Assembly (NCBI RefSeq): GCF_004300825.1
Contig: NZ_CP036250.1
Coordinates: 3,855,001 to 3,919,000, forward strand
Direction of reading: 5' to 3'
Length of the DNA stretch: 64,000 nt
Origin: Egicoccus halophilus
Lineage (GTDB): Bacteria; Actinomycetota; Nitriliruptoria; Nitriliruptorales; Nitriliruptoraceae
Shown here one piece after another: positions 15,847 to 23,572 of the stretch. The notes under the pieces are model-generated. The model was not told the origin of the DNA and did not search any database. It saw only the letters and a program-made list of their open reading frames with translations. The position numbers were made by a program, and so were the translations under genes. The stretch's first letter is position 1. The number at the start of each line of letters is the position of its first letter.

Positions 15847-16788
15847 ATGCTGCTACCCGTGCTGGGGGTCGTCGCCGGCCTCGCCCTGCTGACGTTCGCC
15901 GCCGACCAGTTCGTGGCCGGCGCCGCACGCATCGCCGCCGCCCTGCGCCTGTCGGCGGTCGTCATCGGTGCCGTCGTCATCGGCTTCGGGACCAGCGCAC
16001 CCGAGATGGTGGTGTCGGGGCTCGCCGCCGCCCAGGGGTCGCTGGACATCGGTGTCGGCAACATCGTCGGCTCGAACGTCGCCAACCTCACGCTCGTGCT
16101 GGGGGTGGCCGCGATGCTCACCCCGATCGCGGTCAGCTCCCCGGTCCTCAAGCGCGAGGCGCCGCTGTCGTTGGCACTGACGGTGGTGTTCGCCGTGCTG
16201 GTCCAGGGTGGGCTCAGCCGGTGGAACGCCGCCGTGCTCGGGCTGCTGCTGGTCGTCGCCCTGGCCCTCATCCTGCGCTCCGCCCGCAGCGGCGACCCGT
16301 CGTTGAGCGGCGAGGTCGACGGTTACCTGGCCGACGGCGCGGTGTCGCTGCCTCGCGAGTGGGTCCGGACGGTACTGGGGTTGCTGGGCACCCTCGCGGC
16401 GGCACAGCTGCTGGTGGCCTCGGCCACCACGATCGCCGCGGAACTCGGCCTCGCCGAGGGCTTCGTCGGACTGACCGTGGTGGCGATCGGGACCTCGCTG
16501 CCGGAGCTGGCGACGGCGGTGCAGGCGGCACGCAAGGGCGAGACCGACCTGATCGTGGGGAACCTGCTCGGCAGCAACCTGTTCAACTCCGGCGCGGTCA
16601 GCATGGTCGCGGGGCTCGCCGGACCGGGGCCACTGGCCGATCCGACCATCGTCGGCTTCGCGACCGTGCTGATGGTCGCGGTCGCCGTGCTCGCCACCGC
16701 GTTCATGGTCACCGGCAAGCGCGTCGTGCGCTGGGAGGGCGCCGCGTTGCTGATCGGCTACCTGGTCTGCATCCCGTTGCTGGCCTGA
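15847..16788 (+). CDS. CaCA-family Na+/Ca2+ exchanger (YrbG-type)
   Basis: A 313-residue integral membrane protein with about ten hydrophobic segments and the two inverted alpha-repeats of the CaCA family: GFGTSAPEMVVSGLAA with GNIVGSNVANLT, and AIGTSLPELATAVQAA with GNLLGSNLFNSG. The Glu residues in the repeats are the cation-binding residues. It would exchange Ca2+ for Na+ or H+ across the cytoplasmic membrane. A hydrophilic loop near the middle (about residues 140-170) separates the halves, as usual. It is divergent from the FKBP lipoprotein and followed by a 9-bp tandem repeat. Confidence 0.92.
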   Translation: MLLPVLGVVAGLALLTFAADQFVAGAARIAAALRLSAVVIGAVVIGFGTSAPEMVVSGLAAAQGSLDIGVGNIVGSNVANLTLVLGVAAMLTPIAVSSPVLKREAPLSLALTVVFAVLVQGGLSRWNAAVLGLLLVVALALILRSARSGDPSLSGEVDGYLADGAVSLPREWVRTVLGLLGTLAAAQLLVASATTIAAELGLAEGFVGLTVVAIGTSLPELATAVQAARKGETDLIVGNLLGSNLFNSGAVSMVAGLAGPGPLADPTIVGFATVLMVAVAVLATAFMVTGKRVVRWEGAALLIGYLVCIPLLA

Positions 16789-16791
16789 GCT

Positions 16792-16827
16792 CCGGACGCA
16801 CCGGACGCACCGGACGCACCGGACGCC
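16792..16827 (+). repeat. 9-bp tandem repeat (CCGGACGCA x4)
   Basis: Four head-to-tail CCGGACGCA units lie just past the exchanger stop; the fourth differs at its last base. They are between convergent genes and in no recognised coding frame, so this looks like slippage-generated filler. Confidence 0.7.
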
Positions 16828-16849
16828 GCCGGCTTCCGCCCGTCGTCTC

Positions 16850-17332
16850 TCACGCCCCCCCGTCACAGACCGGGCCGCGCAGGTCGCGGACGGTCTCGGC
16901 CTCGCGCACCCGCTCCTCGACCGGCGTCACACGGACCCGCAGCTGGGCGACCACGGTGTCACACGCCGGCTCGGCGGTCGGCAACAGGCGCAGCGGCGAC
17001 GAGACGAGCTCGCCGGCGGTCACCGGCCAGGCGGGTGGGGCGTCCAGGACGACCGGCACCGGCGCGTTCCCGATCCCGACCAGCTCGGCCGAGACCACCA
17101 GCCGGGTGTCGGCAGGCAGCGGACGTCCGTCGGTGTCGGTCAGCGCGAGCCCGACCGGGGACGGGTGACCGGCCACCAGGTACCGGGGCGGGGTCACGTG
17201 CAGGCGCAGGGTCGCCTCGTTCGCGCCTCCGGTCGCCGCCTCGGTCGTCGCCGGTGCCGCCGCGATCCCGGGCGGCTCGGTGACCCAGGTCGCCGCCACC
17301 CAGACCGTGGCGGCGCCCAACACCAGCACCAT
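16850..17332 (-). CDS. Uncharacterised membrane-anchored/exported protein
   Basis: A protein of about 160 residues with an N-terminal hydrophobic segment (MVLVLGAATVWVAATWV), a Thr/Ala-rich linker and an Ig-like beta-rich region (LRLHVTPPRYLVAGHPSPVGLALTD) ending in a Cys-containing tail. I do not recognise the family. The start is uncertain. The frame stays open and looks coding upstream (AIRGIGWGRG, then FAAVFAG) all the way to the stop of the sulfur-carrier gene at 17543, but that stretch has no ATG, GTG or TTG. Either the annotated ATG is used or a base error hides the true start. It lies 210 bp downstream of the carrier gene on the same strand. Confidence 0.5.
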   Translation of the reverse strand: MVLVLGAATVWVAATWVTEPPGIAAAPATTEAATGGANEATLRLHVTPPRYLVAGHPSPVGLALTDTDGRPLPADTRLVVSAELVGIGNAPVPVVLDAPPAWPVTAGELVSSPLRLLPTAEPACDTVVAQLRVRVTPVEERVREAETVRDLRGPVCDGGA

Positions 17333-17542
17333 CCCCGCGAAGACGGCCGCGAAGGGACCGTCGCCTCGACCCGTGCCCCCACGTCCCCATCCGATCCCGC
17401 GGATCGCGTCGATCGGAGTCTCGCGCTCCGCGTCCTCCGACGGCCAGGGCCGAACGGCGCGCGCACGGCCGCGGGCGCGAGTGCCCCTGCGCGCCGGGCA
17501 GCCGCGCGGGCCACCTGCGCCGGACGGGCGTGCCCCTCGCGC

Positions 17543-17818
17543 TCAGGCGCCGCCCGCGACCGCCGGGACGATGGAGACGGTGTCGCGCTCCTCGACCCGG
17601 GTGTCGAGCCCGTCCTGGAAGCGCACGTCCTCGTCGCGGACGAACACGTTGACGAACCGACGCAGCTGCCCGTTCTCGTCGAGCAGTCGGTCACCGAGTC
17701 CGGGGTGGGCCGCGTCGAGGTTGCCGACGACCGTGCGCAGGTCGTCGCCCTCGACGGCGACCTCGGACTGTCCGTCGGTCAGCTTGCGCAGCGGGGTGGG
17801 GATGCGAACGGTGGGCAC
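17543..17818 (-). CDS. CysO/MoaD-type sulfur-carrier protein with Gly-Gly-Ala C-terminus
   Basis: A 91-residue ubiquitin-like carrier closely patterned on mycobacterial CysO: VRIPTPLRKLTDGQ, GDRLLDENGQLRRFVNVFV, DEDVRFQDGL and VSIVPAVAGG. Such proteins carry sulfur as a C-terminal thiocarboxylate on a terminal Gly-Gly. Here one Ala follows the Gly-Gly (codons GCC then TGA at 17548-17543). A peptidase would have to remove it before activation, as described for the HcyS carrier of Wolinella. Start GTG 17818 has AAAGGA upstream. It lies 31 bp after thrC, in the same transcript and under the same SAM riboswitch. Confidence 0.88.
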   Translation of the reverse strand: MPTVRIPTPLRKLTDGQSEVAVEGDDLRTVVGNLDAAHPGLGDRLLDENGQLRRFVNVFVRDEDVRFQDGLDTRVEERDTVSIVPAVAGGA

Positions 17819-17849
17819 GGCAGGTCCTTTCGGAAACGGCGGGCGGAGG

Positions 17850-19160
17850 TCAGGCGCCGAGCGCCTGCAGGAAGTCGTCGAGCGCCGGGGTGGTGCGGTG
17901 GGTGACGCCCACGGCGGCCTCGACCGCCTCGATGGTCTTGTAGCCGTTGCCGGAGATGACGGCGACGACGCGCTCGTCGCGGTCGACGTGCCCCTGCTCG
18001 ACGAACCGGACCAGGTTGGCGACGGTGACGCCGCCGGCGGTCTCCGCGAACACCCCCTCCGTGCGGGCCAGCAACTGGATGCCGGCGACGATCTCGTCGT
18101 CGGGGACGTGCCCCACGACGCCGCCGGTCGCCCGGGCGACCTGCAGGGCGTAGTAGCCGTCCGCCGGGTTGCCGATCGCCAGCGAGCGGGCGATCGTGTC
18201 GGGCCGTTGCGGGCGCACGTCGAGGCTCTCACGGGCGAAGGCCTCGGCGATCGGCGAGCAGCCGGTCGCCTGGGCACCCGACATCCGCGGCGTGGGCTGG
18301 GCGTCGTCGACCAGTCCGTAGCGGCGCAGTTCACCGAAGGCCTTGTCGATCTTCGTGAACATCGCGCCCGAGGCCAGCGGTGCCACGACGTGGTCGGGCA
18401 GCTGCCAGCCGAGCTGTTCGGCGATCTCGTAGCCGATGGACTTCGATCCCTCGGCGTAGAACGCCCGCAGGTTCACGTTGACGAAGCCCCAGCCCTCGCG
18501 GTCGGCGACCTCGACACACAGGCGGTTGACGTCGTCGTAGTTGCCCTCGACGGCGACGACGTTGGCGCCGTAGACGGCCGCGCCGACGACCTTGCCGCGT
18601 TCGAGGTCGTGCGGAATGAACACGTAGGCGGGCATGCCGGCAGCGGCGGCGTGCGCGGAGACGGAGCCGGCCAGGTTGCCGGTCGAGGCACAGGCGACGG
18701 TCTCGATGCCCAGCGCCCGGGCAGCGGAGAGCGCGATGGTGACCACGCGGTCCTTGAAGGAGCCCGACGGGTTGCGGGTGTCGTCCTTGAGCCACAGCTC
18801 CCGCAGGCCCAGGTGCGCGGCCAGGCGCGGCGCGGGACGCAGCGGGGTGAAGCCGGTCCCGAGGTCGATGCGGGTGGCCGGGTCGTCGCTCAGCACGGGG
18901 AGCAGGTCGCCGTAGCGCCACAGCGAGCGCGGGCCGGCCTCGATCCGTTCCCGGCTCACCCGCGAGGCGAGCAGTGCCTCGTCGTAGGCGACCTCGAGCG
19001 GGCCGAAGCACCAGCTGCACACGTGCGAGGAGGCCAGCTCCTCGGGCTCACCGCACTCGCGGCAGCGCAGTCCGGTGACGTTGACGCCGAGGGCGGGGAC
19101 GCCGGCGGTGTTGGGCGGCACCGCGGTCGCCGTCGGGGAGGGCGGGGTCGTGAGGGTCAT
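17850..19160 (-). CDS. thrC: Threonine synthase (PLP-dependent)
   Basis: A 436-residue fold-type II PLP enzyme of the threonine synthase family, which converts O-phosphohomoserine to threonine. It carries an N-terminal zinc-ribbon-like CxxC pair (CRECGE ... CSWCF), the PLP lysine in NPSGSFKDRVV, the phosphate-binding ASTGNLAGSVSAHAAAAG loop and VISGNGYK near the C-terminus. Two things are unusual: the SAM riboswitch in its leader and the sulfur-carrier gene directly behind it. The reaction may therefore be tied to sulfur amino-acid metabolism. Classical threonine synthesis remains the default reading. Confidence 0.92.
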   Translation of the reverse strand: MTLTTPPSPTATAVPPNTAGVPALGVNVTGLRCRECGEPEELASSHVCSWCFGPLEVAYDEALLASRVSRERIEAGPRSLWRYGDLLPVLSDDPATRIDLGTGFTPLRPAPRLAAHLGLRELWLKDDTRNPSGSFKDRVVTIALSAARALGIETVACASTGNLAGSVSAHAAAAGMPAYVFIPHDLERGKVVGAAVYGANVVAVEGNYDDVNRLCVEVADREGWGFVNVNLRAFYAEGSKSIGYEIAEQLGWQLPDHVVAPLASGAMFTKIDKAFGELRRYGLVDDAQPTPRMSGAQATGCSPIAEAFARESLDVRPQRPDTIARSLAIGNPADGYYALQVARATGGVVGHVPDDEIVAGIQLLARTEGVFAETAGGVTVANLVRFVEQGHVDRDERVVAVISGNGYKTIEAVEAAVGVTHRTTPALDDFLQALGA

Positions 19161-19261
19161 CGTCGTCGCCTTGTCTCATCGTTGCCGACCGGGACGTCGC
19201 GGTCGCGACGTTCGGGCGGGAGACCGGCGACCGGGTCCCCGACGGGACGGGAAACGGCGAC

Positions 19262-19282
19262 GGCCTCCCCACCGGGGAGGCC
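19262..19282 (-). terminator. Hairpin between SAM riboswitch and thrC, likely expression platform
   Basis: A 9-bp perfect stem (19262-19270 with 19274-19282) with a 3-nt loop lies 35 nt past the riboswitch and about 100 nt before the thrC start. It could act as a regulated terminator, though no long U run follows. The alternative antiterminator pairing was not worked out. Confidence 0.5.
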
Positions 19283-19316
19283 GCTGACGACGATTCGTGG
19301 ACGACGGTGCGTCCTC

Positions 19317-19435
19317 GCTCATCGACCGCGCCTTCCGGCGGGACCGGGTTTGGCACCTTCCCCGTCCGTGTCTCCACCGACGAAGGGGTTGCCGAGGCGT
19401 CAATGGGCCCGAGCCCTCGACCTCTCTGGATGAGC
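19317..19435 (-). promoter_or_regulatory. SAM riboswitch (S-box/SAM-I type) upstream of thrC
   Basis: On the minus strand the 119-nt region has the S-box core in order. The P1 stem GCTCATC (19435-19429) pairs with GATGAGC (19323-19317). Between them are AGAGAGGTCGAGGG, GGCCC, CTCGGCAACC and GGTGCCAAACCC, then a P4 hairpin with a GGAA loop. These are the conserved SAM-binding and kink-turn elements. It should sense S-adenosylmethionine and control thrC and the sulfur-carrier gene. By analogy with most S-boxes, SAM would turn expression off. Confidence 0.88.
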
Positions 19436-19457
19436 ACCAGTGCGACGAGTCTGCCAG

Positions 19458-19498
19458 TTCGCGTGCGATCGCGCCACTCGGGCGCGATCGCACGCGAA
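19458..19498 (-). terminator. 18-bp hairpin terminator of the AGCS symporter gene
   Basis: A perfect 18-bp stem (19458-19475 with 19481-19498) with a 5-nt loop starts 8 bp after the symporter stop. It separates that gene from the thrC riboswitch. Confidence 0.8.
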
Positions 19499-19506
19499 CG
19501 CGGACG

Positions 19507-20904
19507 TCAACTCCTCGGACGGTCGCCGCCGGTCGTCGTACCGGGCGCGTCCACGTCCTTCCAGTCCGGGCGCGAGAGGTAGGCGCGGGTCTCGCGGGCG
19601 ATCAGTCCCGACAGCAGCAGCAGACCGATGAGGTTCGGCAGCGCCATCAATCCGTTCATGATGTCCGAGAAGGTCCAGACCACGTCGAGATCGGCCGTCG
19701 CCCCGACGAAGATGACCGCGATGAACACCACCCGGTACGGCACCACGGCCTTGCGTCCGAACAGGAAGTCCATGTTGCGCTCGCCGTAGTACGCCCAGCC
19801 GAGCAGCGTGGAGAACGCGAAGAAGGCGACGCTGATCGTCACCAGGATGCTGCCCCACTCACCCGGCAGGCCCTGGGAGAAGGCGGCCGAGGTCATCGTC
19901 GCGCCCTCCTCCTCGCCCGTCCACACGCCGGTCACGACCAGCGTCAGCCCGGTGAAGGTGACCACGACGAGGGTGTCGAGGAAGGTCTGGGTCATCGACA
20001 CCAGCGCCTGCCGCACCGGGTTGGTCGTCTGCGCCGCGGCCGCCGCGATACCGCCGGTGCCCAGGCCCGACTCGTTGGAGAAGATGCCGCGGGCGACACC
20101 CATGCGGATCACCGTCAGCAGGGCGGCACCGGCGAACCCACCCGTCGCGGCGGTCCCGGTGAAGGCGTCGGAGAAGATCATGCCCAGCGCACCGGGGATC
20201 TCGGCGGCGTTGGCGGCGAGGACCACCGTGGCGGCGACGAGGTAGATCACGGCCATCAGGGGCACGAAGGCGGCCGCGAACCGGCCGATCGACTTGATGC
20301 CGCCGATGAGCACGACACCGGCGCCGACCGTCAGCACCAGGCCGGTGATCCACGTCGCCAGCCCGAACTCGTCGAGCATCACGTCGGCGACGGTGTTGGC
20401 CTGCGCGCCGTTGCCGATCCCGAAGGCGGCGATGGCGGCGAAGACGGCGAACGCGACGCCGAGCACCTTGCCGAACGAGCCGCCCACCCCGTCGCGCAGG
20501 TAGAACATCGGTCCGCCGGACTGCTCTCCGGCGGTGTCGCGACGGCGGTACTTCACGCCGAGGAAGGCCTCGGCGTACTTGGTGGCCATGCCGACCAGAC
20601 CGGTCAGCCACATCCAGAACAGCGCGCCCGGACCACCGATGCCGATGGCGGTCGCGACGCCGGCGATGTTGCCGACGCCGACGGTCGCGGCCAGCGCCGT
20701 GGCCAGCGCCTGGTAGTGGGTGACGTCACCCTCACCGCCGACCTCCTTGCGCTTCACGAGCGCCAGCCACAGCGAGTAGGTGAGCTTGTGGAACTGCACC
20801 CCGCGGAGCACCACGGTGAGATACAGACCCGTCAGCAGCAGCAACGGGATCAGCAGCCACGGACCCCACACGAAGTCGCTGATCGTGCCCAGTGCGTCGG
20901 ACAT
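19507..20904 (-). CDS. Alanine/glycine:cation (Na+) symporter, AGCS family
   Basis: A 465-residue AGCS-family transporter with about ten transmembrane segments. Signature stretches are ATVGVGNIAGVATAIGIGGPG, FWMWLTGLVGMATKYAEAFLG, GGPMFYLRDGV and GIFSNESGLGT. It takes up Ala or Gly with Na+. ATG 20904 is preceded by an AGGGGAG ribosome-binding site, and the frame further upstream is Arg/Ser-rich non-protein. A strong hairpin ends the transcript. It is divergent from the spermidine-synthase-like gene, with about 200 bp of shared upstream DNA. Confidence 0.93.
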   Translation of the reverse strand: MSDALGTISDFVWGPWLLIPLLLLTGLYLTVVLRGVQFHKLTYSLWLALVKRKEVGGEGDVTHYQALATALAATVGVGNIAGVATAIGIGGPGALFWMWLTGLVGMATKYAEAFLGVKYRRRDTAGEQSGGPMFYLRDGVGGSFGKVLGVAFAVFAAIAAFGIGNGAQANTVADVMLDEFGLATWITGLVLTVGAGVVLIGGIKSIGRFAAAFVPLMAVIYLVAATVVLAANAAEIPGALGMIFSDAFTGTAATGGFAGAALLTVIRMGVARGIFSNESGLGTGGIAAAAAQTTNPVRQALVSMTQTFLDTLVVVTFTGLTLVVTGVWTGEEEGATMTSAAFSQGLPGEWGSILVTISVAFFAFSTLLGWAYYGERNMDFLFGRKAVVPYRVVFIAVIFVGATADLDVVWTFSDIMNGLMALPNLIGLLLLSGLIARETRAYLSRPDWKDVDAPGTTTGGDRPRS

Positions 20905-21106
20905 GGAGGCACTCCCCTCGGAACACGGTCGACGGCCGGACCACCCCCGGCCAGCGCGGGAACCTAGCCCGGGCCGGCGGATCCATCGCGCAACCCCGCC
21001 CGCACGCCCCGGTCGGGTGACACCGGGGCAGCAGCCACGCCACACTGCCCGCCGTCCCCACGCCGCTGCGCCCACCGACCGGGCCGGCCCGACCACAGGC
21101 CCCGAC

Positions 21107-21829
21107 ATGCCCCTGTTCGAGCAACTCGACGCCGCGTCGACGCCGATGGGCCCGATCTCGCTGCGCCGTCGGCGCGAACTGACGCTCGACGTCGACGTGT
21201 TCGAGGTCAAGCTCGGTGACGAGTTCCTCATGTCGAGCCTGTTCCCGGTGGCCGAGATCGAACTGGCCCGCCTCGGGCTCGGCGCGGTCGAGGGTCGGCG
21301 ACTCGACGTCGTGGTCGGCGGCCTCGGCCTGGGGTACACGGCACGCACCGTGCTGGAGGACGAGCGGGTCGCGTCACTGACGGTCGTCGAGGCGCTGCCG
21401 CAGGTCGTGTCGTGGCACGAACGGCAGCTGCTGCCCGAGGTCGCCGGCCTCGCGTCGGACCCGCGCACCCGGCTGCTCACCGCCGATTTCTTCGCGCTGG
21501 TCCGCGACGCCGCCGGCTTCGCCCCGGGTCGACCCGAGGACCGCGTCGACGCGGTCCTGCTCGACATCGACCACACGCCGCGTCACGTCCTGCACCCGAG
21601 CCACGCCAGCTTCTATGCGCGTGACGGCCTCCGGCAGCTGCTCCGGTCGCTGCGCCCGGGCGGCGTCTTCGCCCTGTGGTCCGACGACCCGCCCGACGAG
21701 CCGTTCCTCGCCGATCTCCGCGCGGTCTTCGACGACGCCACGGCCGAGGTGGTCGACTTCCCCAACCCGCTCATCGGTGGGCGGTCGGCCAACACGGTGT
21801 ACGTGGCGCGGGTCGGCGACGGGCGCTGA
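21107..21829 (+). CDS. Spermidine-synthase-like methyltransferase-fold protein
   Basis: A 240-residue Rossmann-fold protein resembling the SpeE-like group in actinobacteria. Landmarks are the AdoMet-type motif VVVGGLGLGYTARTVL, an acidic residue in LTVVEALPQVV, and DAVLLDIDHTP followed by LRSLRPGGVFALWSDDPP. The N-terminal tetramerisation strand of true spermidine synthases is shortened. No polyamine gene is nearby, so the substrate is uncertain. Confidence 0.75.
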   Translation: MPLFEQLDAASTPMGPISLRRRRELTLDVDVFEVKLGDEFLMSSLFPVAEIELARLGLGAVEGRRLDVVVGGLGLGYTARTVLEDERVASLTVVEALPQVVSWHERQLLPEVAGLASDPRTRLLTADFFALVRDAAGFAPGRPEDRVDAVLLDIDHTPRHVLHPSHASFYARDGLRQLLRSLRPGGVFALWSDDPPDEPFLADLRAVFDDATAEVVDFPNPLIGGRSANTVYVARVGDGR

Positions 21830-21931
21830 GCACGCCGTCCGTGCGCTGACCCACCGCGGGTGGCCAACCGCCGCGCGTGTCACACGTGTCGGCCATACTT
21901 GGCCTCCCCGCGTCAGAAAGGCGGCCCACGC

Positions 21932-22378
21932 ATGCTCGACGACCGACGGCGTCGTGTCCTGGTGGTCGACGACGAGCCCGACGTCCTGTTGCTGTGCCGG
22001 GTGAACCTCGAGTTCGAGGGCTACGAGGTGATCGAGGCCACCGACGGCGAGGCCGCGCTGACGGCCGTGCGCGCGCACCAGCCCGACGTGGTCCTGCTCG
22101 ACGTCATGCTCCCCCGGCGTGACGGCTGGCAGGTCCTGCAGGCACTGAAGTCGGACCCGGACCTGCGCGAGATCCCTGTGGTCATGCTGACGGCCAAGGT
22201 CCAGGATGCCGACCAGCTGCGGGGCTGGGCCCACGGGGCCGCGGACTACATCACCAAGCCCTTCTCTCCGCTGGCGCTGTCCCAGGTGCTGCAGGACGTC
22301 CTGGCCACCGATCCCGTCGAGGAGGAACGGCGGCGGCGGCTGATCATGGAGAAGCTCGAGCTCCTGCGCAACGACTGA
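21932..22378 (+). CDS. Stand-alone response regulator (receiver domain)
   Basis: A 148-residue protein with one CheY-like receiver domain: acidic pair VVDDEPD, phospho-acceptor Asp in VVLLDVMLPRRDGW, Thr in VMLTAKV and Lys in YITKPFSP. A short charged helix (EEERRRRLIMEKLELL) follows, and there is no DNA-binding output domain. ATG 21932 has an AGAAAGG ribosome-binding site. No histidine kinase is adjacent. A chemoreceptor-like gene follows 150 bp downstream and may be functionally linked. Confidence 0.9.
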   Translation: MLDDRRRRVLVVDDEPDVLLLCRVNLEFEGYEVIEATDGEAALTAVRAHQPDVVLLDVMLPRRDGWQVLQALKSDPDLREIPVVMLTAKVQDADQLRGWAHGAADYITKPFSPLALSQVLQDVLATDPVEEERRRRLIMEKLELLRND

Positions 22379-22528
22379 CGCGTTCCCGGACCCGTCCGGC
22401 AGGGCCCGACCTGCGGCGGCCCGACACGCGACGCTGCTGGACGGGCGACCAACATCTGCTTGCGCGGCGGAGCGGACGGCCGACGTCTCCGGACGTGGAC
22501 CCGCCGGGTCCGGCAGGAGCCGCCGTCC

Positions 22529-23527
22529 GTGCGCACGCTGGGCAGGAACCGTTCGACCGCCGACACCGAGACCGCCCTGGCCGCGCTGCTGCGCCGGTCC
22601 CGGCCGTTGCTCGACGCGCTCGGCACCAACGTCTTCGTCGCGGACCTCGAGCTGGTCATCGTCCACGCCAACCGCCGGGCCGAGCAGACCCTGCGCGCGA
22701 TCGAGCCCCAGCTGCGCGCCCAGTTCGGTATCGCCGCCGCCGACATCGTCGGCGGCTCGATCCACCGTTTCCACCGGGACCCGCGACGTGTCGAGCGCAT
22801 CCTGCACCGCGAACCGGGGTTCCGCCTCCCCCACGACGCGACCTTCCGCTTCGGCGAGGTGAGCCTGCAGACCCGCATCGATGCACTGGTGGCGCCCGAC
22901 GGGCAGCAGCTCGGTTACGTCGTCGCCTGGGAGGACGTCTCGGAACTGCGCCGCTCCAACGAGTCCGTCGCCGCGCTCGGTGATCACCTCGACACCGCGG
23001 CCTCCGCGGTCGAGGAACTGTCCGCATCGGTGGCGCAGATCGCCGGCACGGCCGAGCTCGCCACGGCCATCACCACCCGAGGGGTCACGGAAGCCGACCA
23101 CAGCCAGCAGGCCGTCCTCGCACTCGGCGCCGCCAGCGAAGGCATCCGCGACGTCGTGCGGACGATCGCTTCCATCGCCGAACAGACCAACCTGTTGGCG
23201 CTCAACGCCACCATCGAGGCCGCGCGAGCCGGCGAGGCCGGCAAGGGCTTCGCCGTCGTCGCGGGTGAGGTGAAGCAGCTGGCCCGGGACACCGCCGACG
23301 CGACCGAGGACGTCAGCGGCCGTATCGCCGCCATCGGCGAACGCGTCGAGGAGGTCGTTGCCGCCCTCACGGCCGTCGTCGGGGTCCTCGAGGAGATCGA
23401 CCAGACCCAGACGCAGGTGTCGGGCGCAGCCGCCGAACAACGCTGCGCCACCGACCAGCTCGCGCGCACCATCAACGACGCGGCCACGTCCAGCCGCCTG
23501 GCGATCGAACGCGCCGCTCGTGGCTGA
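22529..23527 (+). CDS. Soluble PAS-domain methyl-accepting chemotaxis-like protein
   Basis: A 332-residue cytoplasmic receptor. It has a PAS domain (about residues 15-135; [17 protein letters not shown]) and then the MCP signalling hairpin with the highly conserved tip [20 protein letters not shown] and [18 protein letters not shown]. It has no transmembrane segment, HAMP domain or C-terminal receptor-modification tail. GTG 22529 was chosen for its GGAG upstream and because the preceding frame is Arg-rich. CheA, CheW and flagellar genes are absent from the window, so its partner is unknown. Confidence 0.85.
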   Translation: MRTLGRNRSTADTETALAALLRRSRPLLDALGTNVFVADLELVIVHANRRAEQTLRAIEPQLRAQFGIAAADIVGGSIHRFHRDPRRVERILHREPGFRLPHDATFRFGEVSLQTRIDALVAPDGQQLGYVVAWEDVSELRRSNESVAALGDHLDTAASAVEELSASVAQIAGTAELATAITTRGVTEADHSQQAVLALGAASEGIRDVVRTIASIAEQTNLLALNATIEAARAGEAGKGFAVVAGEVKQLARDTADATEDVSGRIAAIGERVEEVVAALTAVVGVLEEIDQTQTQVSGAAAEQRCATDQLARTINDAATSSRLAIERAARG

Positions 23528-23572
23528 GCAGTGCGGTCCCCGTCCCGGCGCGCACGCCGCCGAGCGGCGCGG

